A stretch of DNA of 64,000 nt from Odontocerum albicorne (GCA_949825065.1 OX463856.1:1340702-1404701), one strand, 5' to 3'; positions 8,869-19,927 are shown, numbered from the stretch's first letter. A program made the numbers and translations. The notes: a model not told the origin generated them from the sequence alone.

Positions 8869-9433
8869 GGTTAGTCAAAAAGTTTTGAAAGCGACACCTA
8901 TGGAGCAGTAGAAAAACCAAAATTTTTACGCCATTTTAATATTTCATCTTTCATAAGAACGTACTCAAAATTTCATTTCGATCTGTTAATTCATTCTTTG
9001 TTTACAAGCCATTTGAAGTTGACGTGTCAGTGTATTTTTTAACAATGGAAAAATCCGAATATCGTGCAGTGATTAAATTCTTTGTTTTGGAAGGTTTATC
9101 GGCTACTGAGATCCATGCAAAGATGGTGAAAGTATTAAAGGAGTCTTCTCCTTCATTTCCAACCGTTCACCGATGGGTTTTGGAGTTTAAGCGTGGCCGT
9201 ACAAGCGTTGAAGACGATCCACGCTCAGGACGTCCAAAAAGTGCATCAACACCAGAAATCATAGCGAAAATACAGGATATGGTTTTGAAAGATCATCGAT
9301 CGACTGTGGATGTGATAACTGACACCATAGGCATCTCACATGGAACAACATGGCATATTTTGGCTGAAGTTTTGGGTTTCAAAAAACTGTGTGCACAATG
9401 GGTGCCGCATTTGCTAACAATGCAACAAAAACC
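8869..9433 (+). mobile_element. Mariner element 3, 3'-deleted
   Basis: The left terminal repeat GGTTAGTCAAAAAGTTTTG follows TA at 8867-8868 and matches the right end of mariner 2. Homology stops at about 9431, after ...CAACAAAAA, where CC then TA appears. The final CC may be all that is left of the right terminal repeat, as expected from incomplete gap repair. It is inserted in the hAT MITE. Confidence 0.8.
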
Positions 9434-9443
9434 TAGTAGATGA
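9045..9443 (+). pseudogene. Mariner transposase N-terminal half (element 3)
   Basis: The true start is the ATG at 9045 (MEKSEYRAVIKFFVLEGLSA); a further in-frame ATG lies upstream at 9024 but precedes the conserved N-terminus. The first 130 or so residues, both helix-turn-helix regions through WVPHLLTMQQK, are intact and without stops. All three catalytic aspartates are lost with the 3' half. A protein of this kind could in principle bind terminal repeats without cutting, but no expression is implied. It keeps the four residues missing from element 2. Confidence 0.85.
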
Positions 9444-9699
9444 CGGTAAATGCTTTAAAAAATAGGATATAAAATTTATTGTTATGTCATTAAAGTTTAT
9501 TTATGTGTATACGAGTATATATTTTTATTTATATATGTTATGTTTTGGAAATTACATTTCTGTTAAACTTTCCACATCTCCTTTTGCATCAGTCCGCGCC
9601 TCCCAGTTTGGAAAACACTGCTATTCAGCAACGTGGCTTGATGGGATATAATGTAAGTGGGTCTGAGAATTAACGAGATTTAAAAAAATATATGTATGA

Positions 9700-9815
9700 C
9701 TGAAGTCAAAGTCTGGTTGGTTGGAAGAGATTCTGGTTGGCTGGAAAAGATTGCCGCCTGGCAATAAGCCCCCCAGATTGTATTGCAATAAAAGTGTTAA
9801 ATAAATAAATAAAAA
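9700..9815 (+). repeat. LINE-A 3' tail, short copy with internal duplication
   Basis: Carries GGTTGGTTGGAAGAGATT twice in a row (second copy GGTTGGCTGGAAAAGATT), then TGGCAATAAGCCCCCCAGAT, GCAATAAAAGTG and a TAAATAAATAAATA tail. Only the very 3' end of the LINE is present. Confidence 0.75.
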
Positions 9816-9854
9816 TATCATTATACTCCTGAATACTAGACGGATAAAATGCCT

Positions 9855-9945
9855 GTGTCATTCGAGGGGATTAGCGCAGCGCGAGATTCGAACTGGCGAC
9901 CTTCCACTCGGACGTTCAATGCGTTACCACGTGGCCATACACCTC
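9855..9945 (-). repeat. tRNA-like sequence (degraded SINE head or tRNA relic)
   Basis: On the minus strand an A-box-like TGGCCACGTGG is followed about 45 bases on by a B-box-like AGTTCGAATC. The acceptor stem does not pair, so it is not a working tRNA gene. It resembles but does not clearly match the SINE family at 42700. Confidence 0.45.
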
Positions 9946-10102
9946 AATTCTATAATTGTTTCGCGCATCCTTGGTTGGACTTTTCAGCTAGTAAAACTAA
10001 AGAACAATTCGATCTTATAGTGTGGATCGCACTGGATAACTTATTTTGTCCCCCATAACAGCGTGGGTGGGTTGTTAAATCGAACTGTATTTCTGTATTC
10101 AG

Positions 10103-10311
10103 ACGCCCTCCGTGGCCTACTTGGCAAGACTCTTGTCTCCCAGCCCGGGAGTTGCGGGTTTGATTCCTTTTGGAACTCAGATTTTTTTTTATAAAGGATT
10201 CCAGTCTGGTTTTTGCTTAAGGTCTGTTTAGCATCTTTCTGGTTAGTTGGAAGAGATTGCTACATGGTCATAAGCCCGCTAGTTTATACTGTATACAACG
10301 AAAGTTTAATA
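10103..10311 (+). repeat. tRNA-derived SINE, full copy
   Basis: The head has CCCTCCGTGGCCTACTTGG (A box region) and GCGGGTTTGATTCC (B box), then GGAACTCAGA and a T-run, a body with GATTCCAGTCTGGTTT, and a 3' part TCTGGTTAGTTGGAAGAGAT shared with LINE-A. It ends in an AT-rich tail that a hAT element entered at 10312. Confidence 0.8.
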
Positions 10312-10814
10312 CAAGAGTTCCCATACTTTTTTCGGCCGCAGACCCCTTTACCAAAAACTTTTAAAACCGTCGACCCCCTAGTCATTTACTTTACTTACTC
10401 AAATTAATAAGTTTGTACTGTACTCAATATTAAATATTTCACTTGATATCAAATTTTTCATTTTAATCACCTGTAATTAAGGATTGAAAAATATAAAAGG
10501 ACTATGGATTATGCATTACATTATCTTGTGCAACATTTAATATTGAAATTCTGCGCTGACGAAAATTAAAGCAAAAAATATCAGTAGAGTTTTTTTTTAT
10601 TTTTTGACATTTATGAAATAAATATGTAAAATCAAAATACTCGTAAGTACAAATATTCTTAATTAGGTGTACCTATTGGAATCAAAGATATTTTGAAATA
10701 ACAAACAAATAGCAGTAGTAAGGGGGTTTATTTTTGCTGTCGTCGACCCCCAATTTTTTTGATTAAAACTATCGATCCCTGGAAAAATCAAATCGACCCC
10801 TTTGAGAACTCTTA
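10312..10814. mobile_element. hAT-like non-autonomous element, copy 1
   Basis: Left end CAAGAGTTCCCA; right end reads inward TAAGAGTTCTCA. The flanking 8-mers are GTTTAATA (10304-10311) and GTTCAATA (10815-10822). The interior matches 19928-20363 in reverse. Subterminal CGACCCC motifs are repeated. No protein is encoded. Confidence 0.7.
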
Positions 10815-11334
10815 GTTCAATACAACACAGCATAATAAATACAGTTTGATCACATTTGGCGTAAAAATGTAAATGGTTGAAATCGACCTAAATGAAAAGT
10901 CTTTCTTTAATAGTCTACCGAATCAAGTTTATCCATGATATGGAGCGTTATTGTTTCCCATGAGAAACCCATAAAGAATATGGGAGCCAAACAGTTCAAT
11001 GGGCATCGTGATTCAGGGTCGGGGGCCCAGCCTCCACCTCTTCCGATTAATTGCCGATAAACCGATGCGCAGCTAATGGACAACTTGTGTTGCTGATAAC
11101 TAAATGACAACCTGCATTATACCTCAAGTATTTAACGCATTCATTATTCGGCTCACTTACTTTCCACTTTAAAAAATCATCTTGAATAAATTGAAACGGA
11201 TTAAAAACCGATTGAGCGATAAGTTATCGCTCTTATCCGGTGTGATCATCCGAATAATTTACATGATTATTTTTCCCCATCGTTACCATCGGGTTGGCAG
11301 AGACAAATTCAGACTATTTGTATAGTGTGTTTGA
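10815..11334. other. Unassigned spacer
   Basis: No gene or repeat recognised apart from a short inverted stretch near 11205-11235 (TTGAGCGATAAGTTATCGCT). It is slightly less AT-rich around 10980-11060. Confidence 0.4.
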
Positions 11335-11960
11335 GATATGTTGAGAAAGATAAAGAAGAGCTCTTTGAAATGGTTTGCGCATGTGGAATGAATGAATGAA
11401 GAAATACTTACAAAAATAATATATTATGCAAATGTAACTAGACGACGTGTGGAAGAAAGACCAAGGAAAGTATGGTTGAATCAAGCGTGGGCTGAAAAAT
11501 ATCTGATGTCCTCGCGTTCGGGCTCGTCCTCTATTGTTGGGGGTGTACGAGTATCTCAAGTTGGGAGATGCTATGAGATCTTTGATAGTTTCTCTTTCAA
11601 ATCTGTTCCCTATTATCTTGAAAGATATATGCAATTTTCGGATATGTATATACATGTACATACTATATTGCTATCAATAAACCTATATGTATATATTTAA
11701 TCAAATGGATACTATTTGGTAAGAAAGAAACATTGAAAGTCAGAGAATTCGTAGGAGTTGTATGAGAAGGAGTATGGGTGTAGAAGAGGCAAAGGATGTG
11801 TGTCGAGATAGGAAAGTCTGCACTCTGTTCTCTCTGCTTACTATGACAAGGAAATTGTGGGATGGTATGAATGAATGTGATTCAGATATGTTAAAATCGT
11901 GGCCGGGAGACAAAATCGTCTTCATACCCATTACTGGAACCTTGGGGGTTTGAGCCACTG
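11335..11960 (+). pseudogene. LINE-B polymerase C-terminal tail with 3' untranslated end
   Basis: Frame pieces in order: LRKIKKSSLKWFAHVE, stop, MNEEILTKIIYYANVTRRR, ERPRKVWLNQ, a divergent 200-bp gap, then RRSMGVEEAKDVCRDRKV. This is the tail of a non-LTR polymerase as seen at 41860 and, in reverse, at 44840. Stops and insertions make it inactive. The downstream bases to about 12030 match those after the 41860 copy, and both are followed by an antisense SINE head. Confidence 0.6.
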
Positions 11961-12039
11961 CAGTAGGCACATAACTCATTTCTAATCAATCGCACGTGAA
12001 AAAACAGCAAAACTCGCACACGTCAGTACGTGTGAGTAT

Positions 12040-12119
12040 TGTTACCAAATCGGGAATCGAACCCGGGATCCTCGAGTAAAAGTAGATTTTTTTTACCAAC
12101 TAGGCTATGGAGGTCGTTA
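12040..12119 (-). repeat. tRNA-derived SINE head, antisense
   Basis: On the minus strand: GACCTCCATAGCCTAGTTGG (A box) and CCGGGTTCGATTCCCG (B box). It follows the LINE-B tail in opposite orientation. No SINE body or LINE-type tail follows. Confidence 0.75.
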
Positions 12120-12201
12120 ATGAAAAATATGGACAAATTACGAGAGATATTGAACGGCGTGTAGCGATAGGAAACAAAGCCAATGGGGTAAAATATATAT
12201 A

Positions 12202-12541
12202 CAGAATGTAACATGAGGTGACGATCCACGGAAGCAAGATGATGGGGGACCTCAATACCTATTGATTTAACCCCCATGTATGAGTATGTTCGGCGATATT
12301 CAGTGGTTCTCAAGTAATTTGGATTTTTGTAAAATTTGAATAAAAACCCGATTTTAGACTAAACTTCGTAAGTGTAACTAGGAAGTTTAGTCTAAAATCG
12401 GGTTTTTATTCAAATTTCACAAAAATCTAAATTACTTGAGAACCACTAAATATCGCTGAACATACATGGGGGTTAAATCGATAGGTATTGAGGTCCCCCA
12501 TCACCTTGCTTCCGTTGATCGTCACCTCATATTACACCCTG
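12202..12541. mobile_element. Foldback MITE with near-perfect 160-bp arms
   Basis: Flanked by TA (12200-12201 and 12542-12543). The arms 12202-12367 and 12382-12541 are complementary almost throughout, with a 14-base loop. The right end reads inward CAGGGTGTAATATGAGGTGA. A Tc1/mariner-type palindromic element with no gene is likely. The transcript would form a long hairpin. Confidence 0.85.
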
Positions 12542-13514
12542 TATATACCGGAAACAGATAACATTCAAATCTGCTAAAATAACGTTCCACAACAGTATTT
12601 TAGTAGCATCTTTAATGTATGGGAGAAGAATATGGACGTGTAAAAGACAGATAAGTGCTGAATAAATTATGTAAAAATGTGCGTTCTTAGAAATGGGGGT
12701 GAGAATGTATGACAAAATATGGAATATGATTAATCATCGAATAAATAAATGAAGGAATATAAATTTAGACATCGCAACATTTAACTCACCCTTGTGATGG
12801 TTATGAAATAGAAAAAAAGAAGAACGACCATAATAAATCTCTACCATACAGGAGTCTTGGTAGAGCACACACAGAGGGTTGTTATTCTAATGGTCACATT
12901 TAATCCACGTTTAGCGCACAATGGTGACGATTCCAAACCCTCATTTAAATGGAAAAATTAAATTAGCGCAGTTGGCATCATGATATTCCTGGTGGTCGGC
13001 AGGCATTCCTCGGGTAATGGATGCTTTAATCATCGGTAGACAATGCTTCCTGGGGCCAGGGATAGGATAAAGTCGAGAGGATGGATGGATAGAGAGGTAG
13101 GGACAGAAGCAGAGGGCAGATCTAATCTTCCGCTATCAATCTGCCTTCTGTCTGTCACCAACACTCACGGTCTAGTCACGCTGCACTGGCGAAGCGGGAG
13201 TGAAAATAATATGAATAAGTTTTATTTAAAAAAATATATGGTGTATGTGACAGAATTCAGAGAAAATTGTGAGGTTTAGACACTTAGAAGGAATGTCTGA
13301 AAAAAGCTGAACGAAAAAATATATTCATTTATTTTTTGACAAAATGATCGACGTTTAAGTATATTTTACATATCACAGTAACAATTATACGTGGTAAAAG
13401 ATACCGCATTAATATCTTTAAAGAAAATGGAATTGAGAATACAAAATGTGTTATTTATAGTTAAGGAATTAACATTGTGGAGGTTTACAGACATTGTAGT
13501 ATGTTTAGTCAAAC
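12542..13514. other. Unassigned spacer
   Basis: No gene recognised. 12980-13200 is more GC-rich than its surroundings, but the short frame there has no motif that I know. Confidence 0.4.
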
Positions 13515-13669
13515 ACTGTTTATTCCGCTTCATGTAACCCTCACAGTTTCAAGGTTTTTATCTCATCATCAGGGGAGCACAAACAAGTCTTGTTTCTGCT
13601 CTCCTGATGATGAGGTAAAAACCTTGAAACCGGTAGGGTTATTCTGTTATATAAAGTGAAATAAACAGT
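13515..13669. repeat. Foldback repeat with inverted CATCATCAGG motifs
   Basis: The left arm starts ACTGTTTATTCC, contains GTTTCAAGGTTTTTATCTCA and then TCATCAGG. The right arm is its complement (CCTGATGATGAGGTAAAAAC, CTTGAAACCGG) ending AAATAAACAGT. The arms are about 75 bp. A related CTGACGA...GAAACCGGTAG motif occurs at 48010-48055. Confidence 0.7.
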
Positions 13670-13842
13670 ATCGATTTATTTTTTCATGCTATATGTCCTC
13701 AGTGAGATACAGGCAAAAGCCTAGTTAACTGGGGACACGACAAATGAAAGGCAAAAAAATAAACCCAGATCCATTAAAATTGTGTCCAAATTAAATTACC
13801 TGTTGTTTTTTCGCAAATTATGTACATTTCTTGTCATGTGTA
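13663..13842 (-). repeat. Dispersed repeat family F, copy 1
   Basis: The segment holding CTCAGTGAGATACAGGCAAA, GACACGACAAATGAAAGGCA and ATTTCTTGTCATG recurs at 21425, 36743 and 59935. Here its CTTGTCATG end abuts the 34-bp satellite. Confidence 0.8.
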
Positions 13843-16800
13843 AAAAAAAAAATGTTGGATTAAACATATTACATTGAAAAAAAAAAGTATTGGACTAAAC
13901 ATATTATTATACATTGAAAAAAAAAGTGTTGGACTAAACATATTACATTGAAAAAAAAAGTGTTGGACTAAACATATTACATTGAAAAAAAAAGTGTTGG
14001 ACTAAACATATTACATTGAAAAAAAAAGTGTTGGACTAAACATATTACATTGAAAAAAAAAGTGTTGGACTAAACATATTACATTGAAAAAAAAAGTGTT
14101 GGACTAAACATATTACATTGAAAAAAAAAGTGCTGGACTAAACATATTACATTGAAAAAAAAAGTGTTGGACTAAACATATTACATTGAAAAAAAAAGTG
14201 TTGGACTAAACATATTACATTGAAAAAAAAAGTATTGGACTAAACATATTATTATACATTGAAAAAAAAAGTGTTGGACTAAACATATTACATTGAAAAA
14301 AAAAGTGTTGGACTAAACATATTACATTGAAAAAAAAAGTGTTGGACTAAACATATTACATTGAAAAAAAAAGTGTTGGACTAAACATATTACATTGAAA
14401 AAAAAAGTGCTGGACTAAACATATTACATTGAAAAAAAAAGTGTTGGACTAAACATATTACATTGAAAAAAAAAGTGTTGGACTAAACATATTACATTGA
14501 AAAAAAAAGTATTGGACTAAACATATTATTATACATTGAAAAAAAAAGTGTTGGACTAAACATATTACATTGAAAAAAAAAGTGTTGGACTAAACATATT
14601 ACATTGAAAAAAAAAGTATTGGACTAAACATATTATTATACATTGAAAAAAAAAGTGTTGGACTAAACATATTACATTGAAAAAAAAAGTGTTGGACTAA
14701 ACATATTACATTGAAAAAAAAAGTGTTGGACTAAACATATTACATTGAAAAAAAAAGTGTTGGACTAAACATATAACATTGAAAAAAAAGTGTTGGACTA
14801 AACATATTACATTGAAAAAAAAAGTATTGGACTAAACATATTATTATACATTGAAAAAAAAAGTGTTGGACTAAACATATTACATTGAAAAAAAAAGTGT
14901 TGGACTAAACATATTACATTGAAAAAAAAAGTATTAGACTAAACATATTATTATACATTGAAAAAAGAAGTGTTGGACTAAACATATTACATTGAAAAAA
15001 AAAGTGTTGGACTAAACATATTACATTGAAAAAAAAAGTATTGGACTAAACATATTACATTGAAAAAAAAAGTGCTGGACTAAACATATTACATTGAAAA
15101 AAAAAGTGTTGGACTAAACATATTACATTGAAAAAAAAAGTGTTGGACTAAACATATTACATTGAAAAAAAAAGTATTGGACTAAACATATTATTATACA
15201 TTGAAAAAAAAGTGTTGGACTAAACATATTACATTGAAAAAAAAAGTGTTGGACTAAACATATTACATTGAAAAAAAAAGTATTGGACTAAACATATTAT
15301 TATACATTGAAAAAAAAAGTGTTGGACTAAACATATTACATTGAAAAAAAAAGTGTTGGACTAAACATATTACATTGAAAAAAAAAGTGTTGGACTAAAC
15401 ATATTACATTGAAAAAAAAAGTGTTGGACTAAACATATAACATTGAAAAAAAAGTGTTGGACTAAACATATTACATTGAAAAAAAAAGTATTGGACTAAA
15501 CATATTATTATACATTGAAAAAAAAAGTGTTGGACTAAACATATTACATTGAAAAAAAAAGTGTTGGACTAAACATATTACATTGAAAAAAAAAGTATTA
15601 GACTAAACATATTATTATACATTGAAAAAAGAAGTGTTGGACTAAACATATTACATTGAAAAAAAAAGTGTTGGACTAAACATATTACATTGAAAAAAAA
15701 AGTATTGGACTAAACATATTACATTGAAAAAAAAAGTGTTGGACTAAACATATTACATTGAAAAAAAAAAGTGTTGGACTAAACATATTACATTGAAAAA
15801 AAAAGTATTGGACTAAACATATTATTATACATTGAAAAAAAAAAGTGTTGGACTAAACATATTACATTGAAAAAAAAAGTGTTGGACTAAACATATTACA
15901 TTGAAAAAAAAAGTATTGGACTAAACATATTATTATACATTGAAAAAAAAAGTGTTGGACTAAACATATTACATTGAAAAAAAAAGTATTGGACTAAACA
16001 TATTATTATACATTGAAAAAAAAAAGTGTCGGACTAAACATATTACATTGAAAAAAAAGTGTTTGACTAAACATATTACATTGAAAAAAAAAGTATTGGA
16101 CTAAACATATTATTATACATTGAAAAAAAAAGTGTTGGACTAAACATATTACATTGATAAAAAAAGTGTTGGACTAAACATATTACATTGAAAAAAAAAG
16201 TATTGGACTAAACATATTATTTTACATTGAAAAAAAAAGTGTTGGACTAAACATATTACATTGATAAAAAAAGTGTGGACTAAACATATTACATTGAAAA
16301 AAAAAGTATTGGACTAAACATATTATTATACATTGAAAAAAAAAGTGTTGGACTAAACATATTACATTGAAAAAAAAAGTGTTGGACTAAACATATTACA
16401 TTGAAAAAAAAAGTATTGGACTAAACATATTATTATACATTGAAAAAAAAAAGTGTTGGACTAAACATATTACATTGAAAAAAAAAGTATTGGACTAAAC
16501 ATATTATTATACATTGAAAAAAAAAAGTGTCGGACTAAACATATTACATTGAAAAAAAAGTGTTGGACTAAACATATTACATTGAAAAAAAAAGTATTGG
16601 ACTAAACATATTATTATACATTGAAAAAAAAAGTGTTGGACTAAACATATTACATTGAAAAAAAAAGTATTGGACTAAACATATTATTATACATTGAAAA
16701 AAAAAAGTGTCGGACTAAACATATTACATTGAAAAAAAAGTGTTTGACTAAACATATTACATTGAAAAAAAAAGTATTGGACTAAACATATTATTATACA

Positions 16801-17793
16801 TTGAAAAAAAAAGTGTTGGACTAAACATATTACATTGATAAAAAAAGTGTTGGACTAAACATATTACATTGAAAAAAAAAGTATTGGACTAAACATATTA
16901 CATTGAAAAAAAAAGTGTTGGACTAAACATATTGCATTGAAAAAAAAGTGTTGGACTAAACATATTACATTGAAAAAAAAAGTATTGGACTAAACATATT
17001 ACATTGAAAAAAAGTGTTGGACTAAACATATTACATTGAAAAAAAAGTGTTGGACTAAACATATTACATTGAAAAAAAAAGTATTGGACTAAACATATTA
17101 CATTGAAAAAAAAAGTGTTGGACTAAACATATTACATTGAAAAAAAAAGTATTGGACTAAACATATTACATTGAAAAAAAAAGTATTGGACTAAACATAT
17201 TACATTGAAAAAAAAAGTGTTGGACTAAACATATTACATTGAAAAAAAAGTGTTGGACTAAACATATTACATTGAAAAAAAAAGTATTGGACTAAACATA
17301 TTGCATTGAAAAAAAAAGTGTTGGACTAAACATATTACATTGAAAAAAAAGTGTTGGACTAAACATATTACATTGAAAAAAAAAGTATTGGACTAAACAT
17401 ATTACATTGAAAAAAAAAGTGTTGGACTAAACATATTACATTTAAAAAAAAAGTATTGGACTAAACATATTACATTGAAAAAAAAAGTGTTGGACTAAAC
17501 ATATTACATTGAAAAAAAAGTGTTGGACTAAACATATTACATTGAAAAAAAAAGTATTGGACTAAACATATTACATTGAAAAAAAAAGTGTTGGACTAAA
17601 CATATTACATTGAAAAAAAAGTGTTGGACTAAACATATTACATTGAAAAAAAAAGTGTTGGACTAAAAATATTACATTGAAAAAAAAGGTGTTGGACTAA
17701 ACATATTACATTTAAAAAAAAGTGTTGGACTAAACATATTACATTGAAAAAAAAAGTGTTGGACTAAACATATTACATTGAAAAAAAAAAATA
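13843..17793. repeat. 34-bp satellite array, about 115 units
   Basis: The unit is ATTGAAAAAAAAAGTGTTGG followed by ACTAAACATATTAC; a variant carries ATTATTATAC, adding 3 bp. A-tract length varies by one or two bases, and GTGTT/GTATT/GTGCT variants alternate. Rare variants recur about 665 bp apart (GTATTAGACT near 14930 and 15595; AAAGAAGTG near 14966 and 15630), so the array has grown partly by higher-order duplication. No coding capacity. Confidence 0.95.
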
Positions 17794-18353
17794 TTTTTCA
17801 AAATATGATGCATGAAAATATCAATGTATGCCACAAAGAGTAAAATAAAAAATAAACAAATACAATTTATTAATATTTAATAATAAATTAATTTGTTATT
17901 CCACTAGTCATATCAATCCCTGCTATCTTCTATCCCGAGGCTCTCTTCAGGCGGAATGATTCTCAAATAAAGAAGAGAACCTCGGAATGGGAGGTAGAAA
18001 CACGTGAAGCGGAGATTAATGTAATTAGTTCAATAACAAAATATTTTTTCTTAAATATTGTGATATGAGGAGCCACAAAGCTAAAGCCGAAACCTTTGAT
18101 AAATTATGGATTTTATTCAATCAAAAATACAAGACTTGAGAAGGAAAATATAAAATCTCTCTTATTGGTAATGAGAAAAAATGTATCCACTCTATTCTAA
18201 AATATGGCATACAAATACCATATGGCAATCTTTTACAACCAGTAATAAAAGGGTTACGAAGACAAATGAAAAAAAAAACAGTATTACCAAATATTTACGT
18301 GTTTGAAAAATAAGAAAGAAAAATATTAAAAAGTAAAGAAATTTAAGATGATG
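17794..18353. other. AT-rich spacer, nothing recognised
   Basis: Starts with the A-rich edge of the satellite. A short palindromic-looking piece lies around 17935-17985 (CCCGAGGCTCTCTTCAGGCG against GAGAACCTCGGAATGGGAGG). No gene. Confidence 0.4.
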
Positions 18354-18477
18354 TATCCTGCGTGGCCTAATTGGTAGGACGATTGTCTTCTACTCGATGG
18401 ATTCGGGTTCGACTCCCGATGATTGCCTAAAAGTGTTTTTAGTCAGGTTTTCAAATACAAACATATTGACCCTTTTA
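18354..18477 (+). repeat. tRNA-derived SINE head and short body
   Basis: TGCGTGGCCTAATTGGTAGG (A box) and TTCGGGTTCGACTCCCGATG (B box), then GTCAGGTTTTC of the body. The LINE-A-type tail that should follow is replaced by an antisense LINE-A end. Confidence 0.75.
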
Positions 18478-18760
18478 TTTATTTTATTTAACACTTTTAT
18501 TGCAATACAATCTGGCGGGCTTATTGCCAGGCGGCAATCTCTTCCAACCAACCAGACAAAAGTAAATGAAGCAAGTTACGTGGTCGCATAAATCATTCAA
18601 ATGACTATCCATCCCCACGAAATCCATAAACATATACGTGAGAACATGCCCACGAACCCCACAAAAACGGACAATCACCATTTATGGTTGATTAGAAAAA
18701 AAATACCTAATAGCAATAAGTCCGCCAGTTTGTATCTGTATAAAACAGAAAACCCACCCT
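18478..18760 (-). repeat. LINE-A 3' untranslated end, antisense
   Basis: Complement of the LINE-A tail: from TTTATTTAACACTTTTATTG through GCGGCAATCTCTTCCAACCA to the segment matching 44510-44600. The minus-strand frame over it is repeated in the untranslated tail at 2198 and 44477 and is not a gene. A second short tail piece (GCAATAAGTCCGCCAG) lies at 18712-18730 in the other orientation. Confidence 0.75.
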
Positions 18761-19162
18761 GTTAAAATGTAGGTATGTATGTTACATGACCTGATAATGG
18801 TGGGGATGAAAAAAAAATCAGCTGAAATGTAATCAAAGGTTTTATACGAAGTGACCCAGGATCAAGAAAAGCTGATGGAAATTTAGGCAGGGCACATCAT
18901 GATCTAAGGAAGAACAAACATACGAGTATAGGAGGTGAATGATATTCAAATATAGACTAAATGTGAGGTGAACTATGTTCAAAGAAAGAATTCATATGAG
19001 ATGAAACATGTTCAAATAAAGAATATATCTGAGGTGACCAAGGAAAGGAAACCCTGAAAGTCAATCAGGATCATATTAAAAAAAAACGCTGTTATGGGGG
19101 AAAAATAAGTCTTATATAGCGCGACCTACACTAGAAGATCGAAATCTTCATCGGGTTTTTTA
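18761..19162. other. Unassigned spacer
   Basis: Weak internal repetition of a GAGGTGAA...TATGTTCAAA segment near 18930-19030. Nothing else recognised. Confidence 0.4.
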
Positions 19163-19276
19163 TGAGCGCGATGTCACGTAGTGACGAAGAAGAAACTGCC
19201 CAAAAGAATTCCTTCTCCAGTGGCGATACACCTGAGTTTGAAAGAAATAATAGTGATGATGGATTTAAGGTCTAAC
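19163..19276 (+). pseudogene. Short ATG-started frame antisense to LINE-C end
   Basis: A 37-codon frame, MSAMSRSDEEETAQKNSFSS then GDTPEFERNNSDDGF, stop TAA. The matching copy at 7560-7680 (minus strand) keeps MSA.SRS, QKxSxSxGxTPE and NN. Serine/acid-rich N-termini of this kind occur in retrotransposon ORF1 proteins, so it may be the start of an ORF1 fused in reverse to the element's 3' end. I cannot confirm a function. Confidence 0.4.
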
Positions 19277-19339
19277 GTCACGGGAGAAGAAAAATGACTC
19301 ACAGTGCAGTAAATATATTCATAAAGTGACTTAAGGCCT

Positions 19340-19830
19340 GGACATCCTAGCAAGTGGCCAGTACTCTCAGAGAAAGTTTCGAATGTAGTAAAACTCTACT
19401 AGATCTGAGTAGCCAAAAGGTACGAAGATGAACCGACATAAGGATGAGTGGAGTTTATTATTATCATCGCAGTACCACAGAATGTGCTCTGCGGATTGAT
19501 CTAGATGGCCGCACAAATTGCAACAGGGCGAAGGGACAAGGTTGAAGCTCAAGTGTTTGCCATTAAATCTTCGATGGCCAAAGATAAATTGGGTAGAAAA
19601 TAGTTTGAGTGCACAAAATGCAAACAAATAATGTCTGTTTTCCGACAGAGGAAGACGACCAACGATGTTGACGAGTTGACAACTGGGCCTCTAGGCGGGC
19701 TTTAATAATCGCGTGAGGGGTCATTGCAGGCATGAGGTGAAGGCGGACGTCACCTATACTTCCTTGTTCCTGATATACTCGTATATTATATACAACACAA
19801 GGTTCATCAGTAACACATTGCATTTTTTAT
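19340..19830 (-). pseudogene. LINE-C (Jockey-like) ORF2 C-terminus
   Basis: Read on the minus strand: DVRLHLMPAMTPHAIIKARL, then QTLFVCILCTQ, then after a frame change HRRFNGKHLSFNLVPSPCCN followed by LCGHLDQSAEHILWYCDDN and LHSSLCRFIFVPFGY. The CxxC...H...C spacing (CCNLCGHLDQSAEHILWYC) is the zinc-finger-like motif after the RNase H domain in Jockey-type elements. One frameshift and several stops are present. 5'-truncated. Copies of parts of it are at 4490 and 7225. Confidence 0.65.
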
Positions 19831-19927
19831 CCAGGCAAATTATTATCTGCATCTATTCAATAGCGCACAGTTTTGGATTATTTTACAGCCCCGGATAATG
19901 CGATTCCACAATATCGAGAGTCTATTG

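Larger units (their letters stand above)
8712..9620. mobile_element. hAT MITE hosting mariner element 3
   Basis: The ends are CAGTGGTTTCCAAAC on the left and CAGTGTTTTCCAAAC reading inward from the right, with 8-bp duplications CTATACAG (8704-8711) and CTATTCAG (9621-9628) that differ at one base. Without the mariner inside (8869-9433) the element is about 345 bp and has no coding capacity, so it is a hAT-type MITE. Confidence 0.8.

Noticed and set aside
9855..9945. tRNA gene on the minus strand
   Set aside because: The acceptor ends do not pair and the T stem has mismatches.
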